DNA from: Azospirillum oryzae | Lineage (GTDB): Bacteria; Pseudomonadota; Alphaproteobacteria; Azospirillales; Azospirillaceae | DNA length: 64,000 bases | Assembly (NCBI RefSeq): GCF_900177515.1 | Contig: NZ_FXAK01000005.1 | Coordinates: 1-64,000, forward strand | Direction: 5' to 3' | Part shown: in pieces, positions 1 to 9,423 of the stretch | How the letters are laid out: each line of letters opens with the position of its first letter | Position numbering within the stretch: the first letter of the stretch is position 1 | The notes under the pieces: model-generated | What the model was told of the DNA's origin: nothing | The model's input: only the letters and a program-made list of their open reading frames with translations | The model's database searches: none | Translations under genes and position numbers: made by a program

Positions 1-119
1 CAGACCCGCACCGGCACCTCGTACACATAGATCGCCTTCAGGAAGCGGCCGGCCGCCGGAGCGGCCGTCCCCTCCTCATCCGGTGTCGCGACCGGCTTCA
101 CATCGTCGAGAGGAGCCAT
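1..119 (-). CDS. hupC: Ni/Fe-hydrogenase b-type cytochrome, N-terminal part only
   Basis: This is the first 39 codons of a gene that runs off the left edge. After an acidic and alanine-rich leader of about 24 residues the protein reads KAIYVYEVPVRV, the start of the first membrane helix in HupC/HoxZ cytochromes. HupC anchors the HupSL dimer to the periplasmic face of the membrane and passes electrons from hydrogen to quinone. It lies 24 bp downstream of hupL in the same direction, the usual hupSLC order. The heme ligands are outside the window, so the call rests on the start and on synteny. Confidence 0.85.
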   Translation of the reverse strand, partial: MAPLDDVKPVATPDEEGTAAPAAGRFLKAIYVYEVPVRV

Positions 120-143
120 GACGTAATCCTCCTCGGTTGCCGG

Positions 144-1958
144 TCAGCGCACGGTGACGCGGGCCAGTTCGGCGCCGTCCGGCGCCATGACGTGGGTGGA
201 GCAGGCAAGGCACGGGTCGAAGCTGTGCAGGGTGCGCAGGATCTCCACCGGCTCGTCCGGGCGGGCCATCGGCGTGTTCAGCAGCGAGGCCTCGAACGCC
301 CCGATGTTGCCCTTGGGATCGCGCGGACTCCCGTTCCAGGTCGTCGGCACGACGCACTGGTAGTTGTCGATCTTGCCGTCCTTGATCTTGATCCAGTGGC
401 CGAGACCGCCGCGCGGGGCGGCGACGGTGCCGACGCCCTTGGCCTCCTTCGGCCAGGTCTTCGGGTCCCACTTCTCGACATTGGCGGTGGCGGTGTCGCC
501 GGCCTTGATGTTGGCGATCAGGGCGTTCCAATCGTCCATCATCATGGTGCAGCAATACTGGCATTCCAGCGCACGGGCCAGCGTACGGCCGATTGTGGTC
601 GGCAGCGCCTGCTGCGGCGTGAAATTCGTGCCGGCCAGCTTGTTGAAGGCGCCCAGCGATTCGGTGATCTGGTCCTTCACGTAACCGACGCCCTGGGCAT
701 AGGCCAGGATGTAGCGGGGCAGGGGGCCGACCTCCACCGCATGACCGCGCCAGCGCGGCGCCTTGATCCAGGAGTACTTGGCGGCCTCGTCCAGCTCCTT
801 GATGTCGGTGCGGGTGCCCTTGGTGTTGGCGCCGAGTTCGAACTTGGCTTGGGTCACGCCGTCCCACGGGTGCAGGCCCTTGCTCTCGTCCTCATAATGG
901 TACCAGCTGTGGGCGACGAACTCCTGCACCTGGGCCGGGTCGCGCGGGTCGATGGGATGGACCTCGTTCCAGTTGCCGTTCAGGATGACGCCGCCCGGCA
1001 GCTGGCAGGTCGAATGGTCGTACGGCACCTTTTCGTAATCGCCGTAGTCCATGACGTTGGTCGCCGCCAGCCCGCCGCCATAGAGCCAGTCCTTGTAGAA
1101 GCTGGCGATGGCGAGCACGTCCGGCAGATAGACGTTTTCGACGAAGGCCGTGGCCTCCTGGATGCGGGCGCGGATGAAGTTCAGCCGCTCCATGTTCAGC
1201 GGCGCGCCCGACGACCCGGTACCATCCATGTTGATGGCGCAGGGAACGCCGCCGACCATGTAGTTCGGGTGCGGGTTCTTGCCGCCCAGGATGGTGTGGA
1301 TCTTGACGATGTCCTTCTGGAGGTCGAGCGCCTCCAGGTAATGGGTCACCGCCATCAGGTCGGCTTCCGGCGACAGCTTGTAGGCCGGGTTGTCCCAATA
1401 GCCGTTCTTGAAGATGCCGAGTTGGCCGCTTTCCACGAACTTCTTCAGGCGTGTCTGGACATCGCGGAAATAGCCGGGGCTGGACTTGGCATGGCGCGGC
1501 GACACCGCCTGCTGCAGAGCCGAGGTCGCCTGCGGATCGGCCTTCAGCGCGTTGACCGGGTTGACCCAGTCTAGCGCGTGCAGGTGATAGAAATGGACGA
1601 TGTGGTCATGGACCTGCAGCGTCTTCGCCATGATCTCGCGGATCAGGTGGGCGTTCTTCGGGATGCGGATCTGCAGCGCATCCTCCACCGCGCGGACCGA
1701 GGTCAGCGCGTGGCAGCCGGTGCAGACGCCGCAGATGCGCTCGACGAAGGCCCAGGCGTCACGCGGGTCGCGGCCCTTCAGGATGACTTCAAGGCCACGC
1801 CACATCGTGCCGGTCGACACCGCGTTGCGGATGACGTTGTTGCTGTCGACATTCACCTCGCAGCGCATGTGGCCTTCGATGCGGGTGACCGGATCGACGA
1901 CGATGCGCTTGCCGCCGTTGTCGAGCGAGAAGCCGTTCGGGGTCTGGACGATGCCCAT
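144..1958 (-). CDS. hupL: Uptake [NiFe]-hydrogenase large subunit
   Basis: The 604-residue product oxidises hydrogen at the Ni-Fe(CN)2CO centre. The N-terminal ligand motif RICGVC supplies Cys76 and Cys79. The C-terminal motif DPCLACSTH supplies Cys583 and Cys586 and is followed by a 15-residue tail ([15 protein letters not shown]) that the protease HupD removes after nickel insertion. The start at MGIVQTPNG was chosen over an upstream extension because it matches the family and follows the hupS stop by 2 bp. It forms the hupSLC unit with its neighbours and is carried to the periplasm with HupS through the Tat system. Length and motifs are normal for an active group 1 enzyme. Confidence 0.98.
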   Translation of the reverse strand: MGIVQTPNGFSLDNGGKRIVVDPVTRIEGHMRCEVNVDSNNVIRNAVSTGTMWRGLEVILKGRDPRDAWAFVERICGVCTGCHALTSVRAVEDALQIRIPKNAHLIREIMAKTLQVHDHIVHFYHLHALDWVNPVNALKADPQATSALQQAVSPRHAKSSPGYFRDVQTRLKKFVESGQLGIFKNGYWDNPAYKLSPEADLMAVTHYLEALDLQKDIVKIHTILGGKNPHPNYMVGGVPCAINMDGTGSSGAPLNMERLNFIRARIQEATAFVENVYLPDVLAIASFYKDWLYGGGLAATNVMDYGDYEKVPYDHSTCQLPGGVILNGNWNEVHPIDPRDPAQVQEFVAHSWYHYEDESKGLHPWDGVTQAKFELGANTKGTRTDIKELDEAAKYSWIKAPRWRGHAVEVGPLPRYILAYAQGVGYVKDQITESLGAFNKLAGTNFTPQQALPTTIGRTLARALECQYCCTMMMDDWNALIANIKAGDTATANVEKWDPKTWPKEAKGVGTVAAPRGGLGHWIKIKDGKIDNYQCVVPTTWNGSPRDPKGNIGAFEASLLNTPMARPDEPVEILRTLHSFDPCLACSTHVMAPDGAELARVTVR

Positions 1959-1960
1959 GG

Positions 1961-3034
1961 TCAGACGTCTCCCTTGTGCTGTGCGCGCTTCAGGGCGCTG
2001 ACCGCCGCGTGGGCGGCGATGATGCTGCCGACGCCGATGGCGGCGGTGGTGCCGATCTCGTCGGCGTTGGCCTCGATCCCGAACTGGAGGATATCGGACT
2101 GGCGGGCGTACCAGGACCCCTTGTCCCAGAAGCCGTCCTCCGAGCAGCCGATGCAGCCGTGGCCGGACTGGATGGGGAAGCTGGTGCCCTCGTTCCAGCG
2201 GACGGTGGAGCAGGCGTTGTAGGTGGTCGGGCCCTTGCAGCCGACCTTGTAGAGGCAATAGCCCTTGCGCGCGCCCTCGTCGTCGAAGGACTCCACGAAC
2301 TGGCCTGCGTCGAAATGCGGGCGTCGATAGCATTTGTCGTGGATGCGCTGGCTGTAGAACATCTTCGGCCGGCCCTGACGGTCCAGTTCCGGGATGCGGT
2401 CGAAGGTCAGCATGTAGGTGATGACGCCGGTCATCACTTCGGCGATCGGCGGGCAGCCGGGCACCTTGATGATCGGCTTGTCGGTGATGACCTCATGCAC
2501 CGGGGTGGCGCGGGTCGGGTTAGGGCGCGCCGCCTGGACGCAGCCGAAGGAGGCGCAGGAACCCCAGGAGATGATCGCCTTGGCATCCTTGGCGACCTTG
2601 CGCAGCTGGTCGGTGAAGGGCTTGCCGCCGACGATGCAGGACATGCCGTCCTGGTTCAGCGGCGGATTGCCCTCCACCGCCAGGATGTAGTTGCCCTTGT
2701 ACTTCTCCATCACCTCGTCGAGGATCGCCTCGGCCTGATGGCCGGCCGACGCCATCAGCGTGTCGTCGTAATCCAGCGAGATCATCGACAGCACCACGTC
2801 CTTCACCAGCGGGTGCGCCGAGCGGATGAAGGATTCGGAGCAGCAGGTGCATTCCAGCCCGTGCAGCCACAGCACCGGGGTGCGCGGCTTGGTTTCCATG
2901 GCGTGGACGATCTGCGGCACCAGTTCCGGCCCCAGCCCGAGGGCCGCGGCGGTGAGCGAACAGTATTTCAGGAACGAACGGCGTGTGATCCCCTGCCGCC
3001 GCATCACCTCGTAGAAGGTTTCCAGCGTTGCCAT
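1961..3034 (-). CDS. hupS: Uptake [NiFe]-hydrogenase small subunit, Tat-exported
   Basis: The 357-residue product carries the three Fe-S clusters that conduct electrons from HupL to HupC. The twin-arginine signal RRSFLK is at residues 18-23, followed by a hydrophobic stretch, and the proximal cluster motif CTCC begins at residue 62. The chosen start ([10 protein letters not shown]) gives a normal Tat leader and has a GGGAG site upstream; an open frame continues 38 codons further but adds no family-like residues. A good sigma-54 element sits about 70-80 bp ahead of the start, so hupSLC probably has its own HupR-driven promoter besides any readthrough from hupE. Confidence 0.98.
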   Translation of the reverse strand: MATLETFYEVMRRQGITRRSFLKYCSLTAAALGLGPELVPQIVHAMETKPRTPVLWLHGLECTCCSESFIRSAHPLVKDVVLSMISLDYDDTLMASAGHQAEAILDEVMEKYKGNYILAVEGNPPLNQDGMSCIVGGKPFTDQLRKVAKDAKAIISWGSCASFGCVQAARPNPTRATPVHEVITDKPIIKVPGCPPIAEVMTGVITYMLTFDRIPELDRQGRPKMFYSQRIHDKCYRRPHFDAGQFVESFDDEGARKGYCLYKVGCKGPTTYNACSTVRWNEGTSFPIQSGHGCIGCSEDGFWDKGSWYARQSDILQFGIEANADEIGTTAAIGVGSIIAAHAAVSALKRAQHKGDV

Positions 3035-3102
3035 CGGTTTGTTTTCTCCCGTCGGGCGGCACCGGCGTGCGAGGGTCCGGTGCGCTTCTCTGTCGGGCAT
3101 AG

Positions 3103-3116
3103 GCAACAATCGTGCC
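3103..3116 (-). promoter_or_regulatory. Predicted sigma-54 (-24/-12) promoter of hupSLC
   Basis: On the minus strand the sequence reads CGGCACG-ATTG-TTGC, with GG and GC separated by exactly 10 bp. This matches the RpoN consensus TGGCACG-N4-TTGC except for the first T. Transcription would start near 3092, giving a leader of about 58 nt before hupS. The presence of the NtrC-type activator HupR in the same cluster supports it. Confidence 0.75.
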
Positions 3117-3128
3117 GTAGTACGAACA

Positions 3129-3177
3129 TTGGGCAAACCAACGGTCACAAAGGGACAGGGGCCTTTGCCGCTGGCAA
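3129..3177. promoter_or_regulatory. Two TTG-N7-CAA dyads upstream of the hupS promoter
   Basis: Two palindromes lie upstream of the sigma-54 element: TTGG-N5-CCAA at 3129-3141 and TTGCC-N3-GGCAA at 3165-3177. Their centres are 36 bp apart and about 43 and 79 bp from the predicted start. HupR of Rhodobacter binds a TTG/CAA dyad, with a shorter reported spacer (N5), so these are candidates only. The second dyad overlaps the arm of the hairpin listed next. Confidence 0.35.
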
Positions 3178-3219
3178 CTCCCCGGCCGAAACGACGGCCG
3201 GGGTGGAAGGAGAGTTGCC
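3173..3219 (-). terminator. Long hairpin between hupE and hupS
   Basis: A perfect 9-bp stem (CCCCGGCCG / CGGCCGGGG, 3180-3188 and 3195-3203) is embedded in an outer 8-bp inverted repeat (GGCAACTC at 3173-3180, GAGTTGCC at 3212-3219). It follows the hupE stop by a few bases. There is no clear U-tract, so it may be an mRNA-processing or attenuation element rather than a classical terminator. It would let hupSLC be expressed separately from the upstream genes. Confidence 0.5.
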
Positions 3220-3226
3220 GGTGGGG

Positions 3227-3775
3227 TCAGGCCGTCCGGCTTTCCTCTTCCGGCCGGCCGATCAGGCGGTGGATCGCGTAACCGATCGCCACGCCGGCCG
3301 CATGCAGCCCGGCGGTGCTGGCGAGGAAGCCGGCGGCATAGCCCAGAGCCGCGGCGTCGGCCGGCATCTCCGCCCCATGGGCGAAGCCGTGGAACAGGCC
3401 GAAGCCGGCGGCGAAGACGACGCCGATCAGGCCGTTGCGCGACATCGGCATGACGCACAGCAGGGCCAGTACGACGGTGGAGGCATAGATGGTCGGCTCG
3501 ACCAGCGGCAGCTCGCCGCCGGTCAGCGCGAACAGTCCGCCAGCCAGCATGGCGGCCAGAAACGCCCCCGGTACCGCCAGCACGGCGCGCCCGCCGATGG
3601 TGGCGCCATAGACGCCGACGGTGACCATGGCGATCAGGTGGTCGAGCCCGCCCAGCGGGTGCGCGGCGCCGTCGAGGAAGCCGGCCCCGGCGAGATGGCC
3701 GGGATGGGCGACAGCAGGGGTGGCGGCAAGCGCGATGGCCGCAGAGAGGATGGCAAGGCGAGTGATCTTCGACAT
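3227..3775 (-). CDS. hupE: HupE/UreJ family membrane protein, probable nickel permease
   Basis: The 182-residue product starts with a cleavable signal peptide (residues 1-22, ending AVAHPG), so the mature N-terminus would begin with His. It then has about six hydrophobic segments. The family motif HPxxGxDH is present as HPLGGLDH near residue 38. Rhizobial HupE mediates nickel uptake for hydrogenase assembly. The start MSKITRLAIL was chosen because it gives the signal peptide; 19 upstream codons in frame have no such character. It lies 53 bp after hupR and ahead of hupSL. Confidence 0.92.
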   Translation of the reverse strand: MSKITRLAILSAAIALAATPAVAHPGHLAGAGFLDGAAHPLGGLDHLIAMVTVGVYGATIGGRAVLAVPGAFLAAMLAGGLFALTGGELPLVEPTIYASTVVLALLCVMPMSRNGLIGVVFAAGFGLFHGFAHGAEMPADAAALGYAAGFLASTAGLHAAGVAIGYAIHRLIGRPEEESRTA

Positions 3776-3828
3776 ATCGAACGGCTCCTCGGGGGTCTTG
3801 TGGTTTTGGTGATTGGGAAAGCGCGGCA

Positions 3829-5316
<1,488 letters not shown>

Positions 5317-5332
5317 CGCGCGGACTCCTTTT

Positions 5333-5674
5333 TCATTCGACCTCGAGATCCTTGATCGTCATCTCGGTGCCGCCGTTGGGATGCAGCCGGCTGCCGCCGC
5401 AGTGTGGGCAGGGCGACAGCCGGTCGTCCAGATCCACCGTGTCGTTGCAGTCGAAGCACCAGCCGCGGCCCGGCACCTCCAGCACCACCAGCTCCGCCCC
5501 GTCGGCCAGGGAACCGCGCGTCACCACGTCGAAGCCGAAGCGCAGCGCCCCCACCTCCACCCCGGCGAAGCGGCCGATCTCCAGCCGGACCTTGGTCACG
5601 CGGCTGAAGCCGTTCGCCCGCCCGGCCTCCTCCATCGCCTGGAGCAGGCTTTCGCAGAGCGCCATCTCATGCAT
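5333..5674 (-). CDS. hypA: Hydrogenase nickel incorporation protein HypA
   Basis: The 113-residue protein starts with MHEMAL; the N-terminal His2 binds nickel in this family. Two CxxC pairs (CFDC near 73-76 and CPHC near 89-92) form the structural zinc site. HypA works with HypB to deliver nickel to HupL after the iron centre is in place. The start is fixed by the invariant MHE and overlaps the stop of the preceding gene by 8 bp, indicating translational coupling. No hypB or other hyp genes follow here; hupR comes next. Confidence 0.96.
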   Translation of the reverse strand: MHEMALCESLLQAMEEAGRANGFSRVTKVRLEIGRFAGVEVGALRFGFDVVTRGSLADGAELVVLEVPGRGWCFDCNDTVDLDDRLSPCPHCGGSRLHPNGGTEMTIKDLEVE

Positions 5675-6497
5675 CGGCAGCCTCTGCAGACCCCATGCCG
5701 AGCAGCACTCGGCGCGACGGGCGAACCGGTTCGACCGGGGCCGGAGCGGGTTCGGGCGACGGGGCGAGTTCCTCCTCGCGCCGGCGGCGGATCTCGGCGG
5801 TCTGGGCGCCGTCTTCGCGGATGGAGGGATCGAAGAGGGAGACCAGAGCCGCCGAGGCCGTTTCGGTCGCCTGGAGCATGGAGGCGAACTCGAACATCGG
5901 CGAGAACAGCGAGCAGGCCTTGTAGGCGCCGACGCCCTTGCGGTTGGCATGGACGAACTCGTAGCGGCCGGACGGGAACTCGATCAGTTCCTTGGCCCCC
6001 GGCACCAGACCCGACCAGTCGTCGCCCTCGCCCGGCAGCAGGACGATGTTGAGGAACCAGGGCGTGACCAGCGCGCCCAGCCAGCGTTCGCCATGGCGGC
6101 GGAAGCCCACGGCCTTCACCGCCAGCGCGTCGTTGACGATGGGCAGGCCGCGCATCTGCGCGGTGTGGATCTCGCAGAAAGCGGCTTCCAGCCGTGCGAT
6201 GGACCCGGTCGGCAGGGCAGGGCCGGCATCGACCGAGGGAACGGTCGCCGCCGCTTCGGCCGTCACCGGCTCGCCGTCCAGCGCCATGAACTGGTCGCGG
6301 GCGCCGTCGCAGACCGGGCAGCGCCAATGGTCGGGCAGGGCGGCGAAGCCCGTGCCGGGCGGCACCTGCCAATGCTCGCATCCTTCCGCCGGGTCGTAGA
6401 CATGCCAGCAGATCTTGCATTCCATCCGCGTCGCCGCACCAATGCGCGTGGCGTCGCCGAGATAGGAGCCTTCGAAACGGGAAGCGGCGGCGCTCAT
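5667..6497 (-). CDS. hupJ: Rubredoxin fused to HupJ/HybE-type hydrogenase assembly chaperone
   Basis: The 276-residue protein joins two functions that are often separate genes. Residues about 25-75 are a rubredoxin (HupI-like) with CKIC at 27-30 and CPVC at 60-63. Residues about 95-240 match the HybE/HupJ chaperone family (for example the LVTPWFLN segment). HupI-type rubredoxins protect or reduce the small subunit during assembly in oxygen, and HybE/HupJ-type chaperones bind the hydrogenase precursor before Tat export. The C-terminal 40 residues are proline- and arginine-rich and unlike the family. The ATG start overlaps the hupH stop (ATGA-type coupling). Confidence 0.9.
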   Translation of the reverse strand: MSAAASRFEGSYLGDATRIGAATRMECKICWHVYDPAEGCEHWQVPPGTGFAALPDHWRCPVCDGARDQFMALDGEPVTAEAAATVPSVDAGPALPTGSIARLEAAFCEIHTAQMRGLPIVNDALAVKAVGFRRHGERWLGALVTPWFLNIVLLPGEGDDWSGLVPGAKELIEFPSGRYEFVHANRKGVGAYKACSLFSPMFEFASMLQATETASAALVSLFDPSIREDGAQTAEIRRRREEELAPSPEPAPAPVEPVRPSRRVLLGMGSAEAADA

Positions 6498-7363
6498 CGC
6501 ACCCGCTCCAGATCGGTCGCCAGCGCGTCGAGGATTTCGGCCAGCCGTTCGGCGCTGTCGGCAATGTCCTCCGCCGCGGCGCAGACCACCGCCGGCACGT
6601 CGACGATCTCCACCGTGTCGAGGATCAGCGTATCGACCGAGTTGTAATAGCGCACCCACCACACGTTCGGCGTCGCGGTGGCGGTGACGCGGCAATTGCC
6701 GTAGCCGCGCGACAGGATGGTGGTGGCGCCCACGCCCAACCTTTGCTCGATGAAGGCCAAATCCTCCGGCGTGTGGGGCAGCAGGCTGAAATTCACCGCG
6801 TGGGGTGCGTCGCCGCGGCGCCAGGCGGCGCTGCGGTCGAGCAGTTCGGTCAGGATCGGCAGGCCGTTCATTAGCCCGGCCGGCGCCGGCCCGGCTGCCA
6901 CTGGCGTCACGGCGGTGAAGGCGCGGTTCAGCGCCACCCGCGGGAAAGCGCCGACCAGCAGGCTTTCGCGCACGGCACCGTCACCGAAGCCACGCACGCG
7001 CCATACCCCGGCCAGCGACGCCTCCTGAATCTCCAGCCGGTCGCCGGCCCGCTCCATCTTGACTGCGACTTCGCCCTCACCCAGCGCCTCGTCGACCAGG
7101 GCCAGCACCGGGGCGTCGAGATCATCGACCGGGATGCGGATTTCCTCGCCGGCGGTCCAGTTGACCAGCCCCTCGTGGATGCGGGTCAGCACGGCACGGG
7201 CGGCGGCGGCGCGGGCGGGATCGGCGACCTCCGGCAGGTGCGGTTCATAGACGCGCATGCCCGACGGCATCGGCAAATATTCCAGCCCTTCCTCGGTCGC
7301 GTCGGGCTGGCTGCCGGGGCCGAAGCCGACCGGCGGATGGGTCATGCCGAACAGGGAACTCAT
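6494..7363 (-). CDS. hupH: Hydrogenase expression/formation protein HupH
   Basis: The 289-residue protein matches HupH/HyaF across its length, including the conserved segments NGLPILTELLDRS and LSRGYGNCRV in the C-terminal half. HupH acts with HupF-HupK-type factors in late maturation of the small subunit in rhizobia. It overlaps hupG by 4 bp upstream and the rubredoxin-HupJ gene by 4 bp downstream, so translation is coupled along the operon. The start (MSSLFGMTHPPVG) has the usual FGMTHPPVGFGPG-type opening of the family. Confidence 0.94.
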   Translation of the reverse strand: MSSLFGMTHPPVGFGPGSQPDATEEGLEYLPMPSGMRVYEPHLPEVADPARAAAARAVLTRIHEGLVNWTAGEEIRIPVDDLDAPVLALVDEALGEGEVAVKMERAGDRLEIQEASLAGVWRVRGFGDGAVRESLLVGAFPRVALNRAFTAVTPVAAGPAPAGLMNGLPILTELLDRSAAWRRGDAPHAVNFSLLPHTPEDLAFIEQRLGVGATTILSRGYGNCRVTATATPNVWWVRYYNSVDTLILDTVEIVDVPAVVCAAAEDIADSAERLAEILDALATDLERVR

Positions 7364-7803
7364 GCCGCACCGCCTTCCGAAGCGCCTTCCAGAATCTCAC
7401 CGATCCGCTGCAGGTAATCGTCCCAGTCGCGCACGCGGGGTATGCTGCCCAGCAGCCGGTCGCCGCGCAGGAAGACCAGCGCCGGCAGGCTCATCATGCC
7501 GGTCAGCGCCAGGATCGCCCGCTCCGCCGCTTCGCCGGCCACCGCCGGGGTCAGGCGCGGGTGCAGGGCGCGGACCAGTTCCGGCAGGATGACGGCGACG
7601 TCGGCGGTCTCGGCATTGCCCTTGCCATGGCCGGGCAGGAAGACCACCCAATCCTTGCCCGGCCAATCCTTGCCCAAATCGTCCAGCCAGGGCCGGTCGT
7701 CGGCATGGTCGAGCCGCAGATAACCATGCACGTCGGTCAGCAGATCGACCAGCGGCGGCAAGGGCAGCCGCGGCTTGGCGGGAAGGGTGGCAAGGTCGGT
7801 CAT
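7360..7803 (-). CDS. hupG: Hydrogenase-1 expression protein HyaE/HupG family
   Basis: The 147-residue protein has the thioredoxin-like fold of the HyaE/HupG family without a CxxC redox motif, as is normal. The segment PALVFLRGDRLLGSIPRVRDW is the family signature. HupG is thought to chaperone HupS before export. It starts 5 bp after hupF and overlaps hupH by 4 bp. Confidence 0.9.
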   Translation of the reverse strand: MTDLATLPAKPRLPLPPLVDLLTDVHGYLRLDHADDRPWLDDLGKDWPGKDWVVFLPGHGKGNAETADVAVILPELVRALHPRLTPAVAGEAAERAILALTGMMSLPALVFLRGDRLLGSIPRVRDWDDYLQRIGEILEGASEGGAA

Positions 7804-7808
7804 GGGCG

Positions 7809-8120
7809 TCAGGCCTCCGTCAGGCCGGCCGCGCGGGCCGCCTCCAGGTGGGGGGGAAGGGTCGGTTCGCGGTCGGTCAGATCGGCGAAGGCGCTGTCGA
7901 GCCGTTCCCCGTCCAGCGCCGCGGCCATCGCGGCAAGGGCGTCCAGGATTTGGGCGGCCTCCTCCGGGTCCAGCAGGCGGCGCGCCGCGCCGAGGAAGCC
8001 GAGCACCCAGTCACCGGGACCGGCATCGGGGACCAGCGACAGGTCGATGAGCGAGCCATCCTCCGTCCGTCCGGCGACGCCGTCGACGCCGGTCAGGCGG
8101 AGGGGAATGCCGATGCACAT
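7809..8120 (-). CDS. hupF: HypC/HupF-family hydrogenase chaperone
   Basis: The 103-residue protein opens with MCIGIP, the HypC/HupF signature in which Cys2 binds the iron-carrying precursor of the large subunit. It is longer than HypC and has the C-terminal extension of HupF, which stabilises HupL under oxygen in rhizobia. It lies 15 bp after hupD and 5 bp before hupG in the same operon. Confidence 0.94.
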   Translation of the reverse strand: MCIGIPLRLTGVDGVAGRTEDGSLIDLSLVPDAGPGDWVLGFLGAARRLLDPEEAAQILDALAAMAAALDGERLDSAFADLTDREPTLPPHLEAARAAGLTEA

Positions 8121-8135
8121 GGCCGGGCGCTCCCC

Positions 8136-8786
8136 TCAGGTCTCGGTGGCGGACAGCGCCGCCAGAATGCGGGGATCGCCGATGCGGCAGGCGTCCTCGG
8201 CACTCGGGCGCCCACCCTCGTAGGCGTCGCGAGCGATGGCCGGGGCGGCAATGTCGGCGGCAGCGTCACGGGGCGTGCCCTCCACGCCGAACTCGTCGCG
8301 CAGAAGGGTCAGGATGACCTCAATGGTCGGGACGACCTGCGCAGCGACGGTGTCGGTCAGGCCGCCGCCGTAATCCTCCAGGCATTCCGGCTGGACGCCG
8401 ACCAAAACCAGTTTCTGCGGGCAGCGGCCAAGGAACATGGCGCTCGCCAGCACCTCCTGGAAGCCGGTCTGGTGAAGGCTCATCTTCTTGGCGCCCAGGA
8501 AGGCCGGCACGTCTTCGCCATGGAAGACCCGGCGGGTGCCGGGCGGCAGGCCGTAGTCGATGGCATCGACCACGATCAGCGCGTCGGCATTTTCCAGATG
8601 CGGCAGAAGGTACAGACCTTGGGTCCCGCCATCCATCAGGGTGACGCTGTCGGGAAAGCGCCAATCGGCCGCCAGACGCTCCACCGTGCGGACACCGAAG
8701 CCTTCGTCGGCCCACAGGATATTGCCGATGCCCAACACTAGGATCCGCGCCGTTCCGCGACTGCTTTCGTCTCCCGCCAAATCCAT
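8136..8786 (-). CDS. hupD: Hydrogenase maturation endopeptidase
   Basis: The 216-residue protease removes the 15-residue tail of HupL once nickel is bound. It has the family opening ILVLGIGNILWADEGFG, with the first nickel-binding Glu in DEG, and later conserved blocks VVDAIDYG and SLHQTGFQEVL. The start at MDLAGDESS was chosen for family length; an in-frame ATG 23 codons upstream would add an Arg-rich stretch with no family match. It is the first gene of the hupDFGH-J-hypA-hupR-hupE series and sits downstream of a palindromic sigma-54 element. Confidence 0.93.
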   Translation of the reverse strand: MDLAGDESSRGTARILVLGIGNILWADEGFGVRTVERLAADWRFPDSVTLMDGGTQGLYLLPHLENADALIVVDAIDYGLPPGTRRVFHGEDVPAFLGAKKMSLHQTGFQEVLASAMFLGRCPQKLVLVGVQPECLEDYGGGLTDTVAAQVVPTIEVILTLLRDEFGVEGTPRDAAADIAAPAIARDAYEGGRPSAEDACRIGDPRILAALSATET

Positions 8787-8963
8787 TCCCGTGCCCCGGC
8801 CTCTGTCCGATGGAGCGGCGCCCTGCCGCCGATCCTTCGTTCGTACAAGTTCCATGCCAGGATTGATGGTTCGGTCAGGTCATTGATCGGATTGCACATT
8901 TTCGCATCCATCGCTCGATATAGCAGCGATTGTGGACATCAACATTACAGCATGCGCGGAAAG

Positions 8964-8980
8964 TGGCAAGTTTGTTGCCA
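8964..8980. promoter_or_regulatory. Palindromic sigma-54-type element between hupD and a small ORF
   Basis: TGGCAAGTTTGTTGCCA is a perfect TGGCAA-N5-TTGCCA dyad that reads as a -24/-12 promoter on both strands (GG-N10-GC each way). Leftward, transcription would start near 8954 and lead into hupD with a leader of about 168 nt. Rightward it would start near 8990, 139 nt ahead of the 22-residue ORF. It could alternatively be an activator-binding dyad; no other convincing promoter was seen here. Confidence 0.55.
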
Positions 8981-9018
8981 GTCTGGCTGCGCAGTTGCCG
9001 CAGAGAGTGGATTGGATT

Positions 9019-9079
9019 GTTCGCGCTGGGCGAACGGTGAAAACGGGATCCGTGCGTTTATCCTGGGTCCGCGCAGGAT
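9019..9079 (+). other. Structured leader with two perfect hairpins
   Basis: The rightward leader contains GTTCGC-GCTGG-GCGAAC (9019-9035) and ATCCTG-N8-CAGGAT (9060-9079). Between hupD and the prophage (8787-9263) the only other features are the palindromic promoter and the small ORF; no larger gene is convincing. Confidence 0.4.
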
Positions 9080-9128
9080 TAGATCTCTTCCAGCAGGACG
9101 GGGCATCTCCTGTCCAATGGAGGTTCAA

Positions 9129-9197
9129 ATGGCACGCATGGTTTCACTTCTGATGTTCGTCGGCGTCATGTCCTACGCGGCGTTCATCGCTTCCTGA
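9129..9197 (+). CDS. Predicted 22-residue single-helix membrane peptide
   Basis: The ORF encodes MARMVSLLMFVGVMSYAAFIAS: two positive residues... then one hydrophobic helix of about 18 residues, so it would sit in the membrane with the N-terminus inside. A strong GGAGG lies 5 bases before the ATG, which is the main reason to believe it. It is downstream of the rightward reading of the palindromic sigma-54 element and a structured leader. Size and shape resemble small subunits or regulators of membrane enzymes, but I recognise no family. The link to hydrogenase is inferred from location only. Confidence 0.5.
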   Translation: MARMVSLLMFVGVMSYAAFIAS

Positions 9198-9234
9198 CCG
9201 CTCCCTTGAGCCAGAACTTGAGAATTATCAGCCA

Positions 9235-9277
9235 ATGGTCTGTTCGGATTAGGTTTTCAGTGAACCGTACAGACCAT
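9235..9277. repeat. Imperfect inverted repeat overlapping attL
   Basis: ATGGTCTGTTCGG (9235-9247) and CCGTACAGACCAT (9265-9277) are inverted copies of 13 bp with one mismatch and a 17-nt loop. The right arm is the att core. In the pre-integration chromosome this would have been a hairpin formed by the last hupV codons and the sequence just after the stop, perhaps the hupV terminator. Confidence 0.6.
9264..9277. other. Attachment site attL, 14-bp core
   Basis: ACCGTACAGACCAT is repeated exactly at 57787-57800. Read leftward, the host side here still encodes the original hupV end: ATG GTC TGT ACG GTT CAC TGA (Met-Val-Cys-Thr-Val-His-stop). The integrase gene begins 150 bp to the right. Confidence 0.85.
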
Positions 9278-9423
9278 CTAAGGCGCGGCGACACCGAGTT
9301 TCCGCCACCAGATCAACGCGTTAGCTGAGCTTTGGCGTGGCACTGGCACGGTAGGAAATGGCGCAACACGTAACAACGGAATCAAATGCTTAGCGACCGA
9401 TTTCGAAACGGCCGCCCAAGCAT

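Noticed and set aside
8839..8852. GTTC-N6-GTTC near the hupD start, LexA-like
   Set aside because: The spacer is 6 instead of 7 bp, and hydrogenase maturation genes are not SOS genes.
8885..8915. Possible sigma-54 element on the minus strand near 8890-8912
   Set aside because: GG and GC are 12 bp apart, not 10; the palindrome at 8964 fits exactly.
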